From assembly GCA_035653295.1 (NCBI GenBank), contig DASRCB010000337.1, positions 1 to 17,115 of the forward strand: a stretch of 17,115 nucleotides of DNA, in the 5' to 3' direction. This DNA comes from DASRCB01 sp035653295 (GTDB lineage Bacteria; Acidobacteriota; Terriglobia; Bryobacterales; Bryobacteraceae). Below the pieces are notes generated by a model. The model was not told the origin of the DNA. It saw nothing but the letters and a program-made list of their open reading frames with translations, and made no database searches. The translations under genes were made by a program, and so were the position numbers. Of the stretch, positions 15,381 to 17,115 are shown piece after piece (the first letter of the stretch is position 1; each line of letters opens with the position of its first letter).

Positions 15381-17054
15381 CTAGTCTTTTAAATTTCGCA
15401 CAGCGCGCACGTGTGCGTCGGGAAAGAGCTCCCGAAACCTCTGCACGTCGGGATGGGCCATGGCGCGCTCGGTGAGCTCATCTTCGGTCGGCTTCGCCGC
15501 AGGAGCGGCTGCGGCCACCGGCTTCGCCTGCGGCGATCCGAACGACACCGAAACCTTCATCGGCCGCCCCGCGGCCTGATTCACGGCTCTCTGCAGATCG
15601 CGCGCGTCCATCGATAACCGCGCATCCTCGGGCGCAAGGAAGCGGATCTCGCCGCCGGCTTCGGTCACCTCGGAATGCTGCACGGCATCGGCAGTGAAGG
15701 TCATGCCCAGTTCCCCGAGCACGGCGACGATGCGCTCCTTCCAGTCGCCCGCGGGCGTCTCCATCGCTGGCGCCGGCGCCGCCGCGCTCGAGGCCTGCGA
15801 TTTCCGCGCGCTGTCCATTGCGAATGGCGATGGTCCGGTTCGCGGAGTCGGCTTCGGCGTGGGCGCGGCCGACGCAGCGGGCGCAGCAGCGGGTTTGGGT
15901 TTCGGTGCAGGGGCGGCAACCGGCGCTCCCGATGCGACCGAGGCCAGCGCCTGCTCGATGGGCAAGAGCCGTCCCGCATGCACCAGTTTTAGCAATCCGA
16001 TCTCCACATGGATCCTGGGCTGCAGCGACTGCTGCAGATCCTTGAAGAGATCGAGCGTGAGCTGGAGATACCGCGTCAGGTCCTCTTCGGAGAACAAGGC
16101 CGCGGTCCGCGCCAGCCGTTCCTGTTCAATGGTAGACGCGGCAATCAGCCTGGTTCCCGCGCCGGCCACCTTCGCCACCAGCAGGTTACGAAAATACCGC
16201 GCCAGTTCGCGGCAGAAGTGCTGCAGGCTGCGGCCATTACGCTCCAGCTCCAGAACGATTTCCAGCATCCGCCGCGAGTCGCATTCCTGCAACGCCTGGG
16301 TGACCTGCTCCAGCGGTTCCAGAGAGAACATGCCCTGCAGGCCGCGAACCTCGGCGGGGCTGAGCTTCGCTCCACAGCAGGCGATGGCCTGGTCCAGGGC
16401 AGAAAGGGAATCGCGAACGCTCCCCTCCCCAGCCTGCGCCAGCACCGCGAGCACTTCCTGGTCCGCTTCAATCCCCTCCTGCTCGCAAATCCATTGCATT
16501 CGGCCGACAATCTCGGCGAAATCGACGGAACGAAAGCTGAACTGCTGACAACGCGAGGCTATCGTGGTCGGAATTTTGTGCACTTCTGTGGTGCACAGGA
16601 TGAAGGCCACCCATTCGGGCGGCTCCTCAAGGGTCTTCAGCAGCGCGTTAAACGCTTCGCTGGTGATCTGGTGCGCTTCGTCGATGATGAAAACCTTGTA
16701 GCGGTCGCGCGCCGGACGAAAGCGGACGCTCTCCCTCAGTTCGCGCATTTCATTGATGCCGCGGTTCGAGGCCGCGTCGATCTCGATCACGTCCATGGAC
16801 GAGCCGGCGCCGATCTCCAGACAGCTGGCGCACTTGCCGCAGGGATGCGCCGTGGGACCTTCGATGCAGTTCAGACACCGCGCGAGGATTCGCGCAACCG
16901 TTGTCTTGCCCGTCCCGCGCTGCCCCGAAAAGATGTAGCCATGCGCGATCCGCCGCTGGGATATCGCGTTCTCCAGCGTCGTGCGGACGTGCTCCTGGCC
17001 GATCAGCTCCGCAAATGACTGCGGCCGGTACTTTCTGGCGATGACCTGATACAT
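15381..17054 (-). CDS. dnaX: DNA polymerase III subunit tau (clamp loader ATPase)
   Basis: The motor subunit of the sliding-clamp loader, 557 residues from the ATG at 17054. MYQVIARKYRPQSFAELIGQ is the family N-terminus, so the GTG at 17102 in the same frame, which would add 16 unrelated residues, is rejected. Walker A GQRGTGKTT at 44-52, a zinc module with C63, C72, C75 and C78, Walker B DEAH at 125-128, sensor TTE at 155-157 and the SRC motif at 167-169 (Arg finger R168) are all present. Domain III is followed by a Pro/Ala/Lys-rich linker at about 375-410 and a C-terminal tau domain. I see no A-rich slippery heptamer that would give a short gamma form as in E. coli. The position between the likely ffs and ebfC matches the Bacillus order. 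Confidence 0.96.
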   Translation of the reverse strand: MYQVIARKYRPQSFAELIGQEHVRTTLENAISQRRIAHGYIFSGQRGTGKTTVARILARCLNCIEGPTAHPCGKCASCLEIGAGSSMDVIEIDAASNRGINEMRELRESVRFRPARDRYKVFIIDEAHQITSEAFNALLKTLEEPPEWVAFILCTTEVHKIPTTIASRCQQFSFRSVDFAEIVGRMQWICEQEGIEADQEVLAVLAQAGEGSVRDSLSALDQAIACCGAKLSPAEVRGLQGMFSLEPLEQVTQALQECDSRRMLEIVLELERNGRSLQHFCRELARYFRNLLVAKVAGAGTRLIAASTIEQERLARTAALFSEEDLTRYLQLTLDLFKDLQQSLQPRIHVEIGLLKLVHAGRLLPIEQALASVASGAPVAAPAPKPKPAAAPAASAAPTPKPTPRTGPSPFAMDSARKSQASSAAAPAPAMETPAGDWKERIVAVLGELGMTFTADAVQHSEVTEAGGEIRFLAPEDARLSMDARDLQRAVNQAAGRPMKVSVSFGSPQAKPVAAAAPAAKPTEDELTERAMAHPDVQRFRELFPDAHVRAVRNLKD

Positions 17055-17069
17055 GACAAATGCGCGGCC

Positions 17070-17115
17070 GGAATCTGCCAGACCCCGGGTGATCCGCGGC
17101 ACACGAGCGGCGCCG
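17070..17115 (-). ncRNA. ffs: Probable 3' part of SRP RNA (4.5S/scRNA), truncated by window edge
   Basis: Just upstream of dnaX on the same strand, GTGTGCCGCGGATCACC (17104-17088) followed by CTGGCAG (17081-17075) closely resembles the 3' arm of bacterial SRP RNA; from memory E. coli has GTGTGCCGGGATG...CTGGCAG and B. subtilis CATGTGCCGCAGGG. The diagnostic GGAA-tetraloop region would lie outside the window, so the call rests on the 3' arm and on synteny: scr/ffs next to dnaX-ebfC-recR is known in Bacillus. The exact 3' end is a guess. Confidence 0.55.

Noticed and set aside
16008..17018. Long plus-strand open frame opposite dnaX (336 codons)
   Set aside because: It is the antisense shadow of dnaX in high-GC DNA; its sequence shows no domain, while dnaX is unmistakable.
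15381..17054. Programmed frameshift in dnaX giving a gamma subunit
   Set aside because: No A-rich slippery heptamer or long A run is visible in the coding strand around the linker.
17055..17102. N-terminal extension of DnaX from GTG 17102
   Set aside because: The added 16 residues do not resemble DnaX, family members start at M-x-YQVxARKYRPQ, and the extension lies over the probable SRP RNA end.

Overview
The window is about 17 kb of dense, high-GC bacterial chromosome with no mobile element, CRISPR array or tRNA that I can see. The style suggests an Acidobacteriota genome, possibly of the Solibacter/Bryobacteraceae type: many secreted lineage-specific hypothetical proteins, an atypical M1 peptidase, an ECF42-type sigma factor and GTG starts. 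This placement is an inference from style and family recall, not from a marker gene.

Layout. Plus-strand genes fill 2-8307: a HEAT-repeat protein (5' end outside the window), a secreted M1-like zinc peptidase, a PLP-dependent group II decarboxylase overlapping a family 2 glycosyltransferase, a secreted Gly-rich protein of unknown function and a secreted TPR protein. A DHA2-family MFS exporter runs on the minus strand (8317 to about 9822, probably to 9882). From 9943 a second plus-strand run carries a conserved hypothetical gene, a small secreted protein, a YCII/DGPF protein, an ECF42-like sigma factor, a secreted Cys-containing hypothetical protein and the tRNA methylthiotransferase MtaB. At 14444 the strand switches: recR, ebfC (ybaB) and dnaX lie on the minus strand as a tight replication/repair operon, and what looks like the 3' end of the SRP RNA gene (ffs) lies just upstream of dnaX at the window edge. 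The order ffs-dnaX-ebfC-recR is the arrangement known from Bacillus.

How genes work together. YCII and the sigma factor overlap by 4 bases and form the known ECF42-DGPF pair; the small secreted gene just upstream and the secreted gene overlapping the sigma stop are candidate members of the same unit. The sigma gene is interrupted by one extra A at about 11591. Removing that base restores a continuous family-typical protein of about 416 residues, so this is either a recent mutation or a sequence error. DnaX (clamp loader), EbfC (nucleoid-associated) and RecR (recombination mediator) form a housekeeping operon with gaps of 0 to 28 bases.

I see no clear undescribed multi-gene system. The best leads are the frameshifted ECF42 locus with its secreted neighbours, the partial ffs at the edge, the peptidase without a GxMEN motif, and the exporter whose first helix requires a start upstream of any ATG/GTG/TTG.
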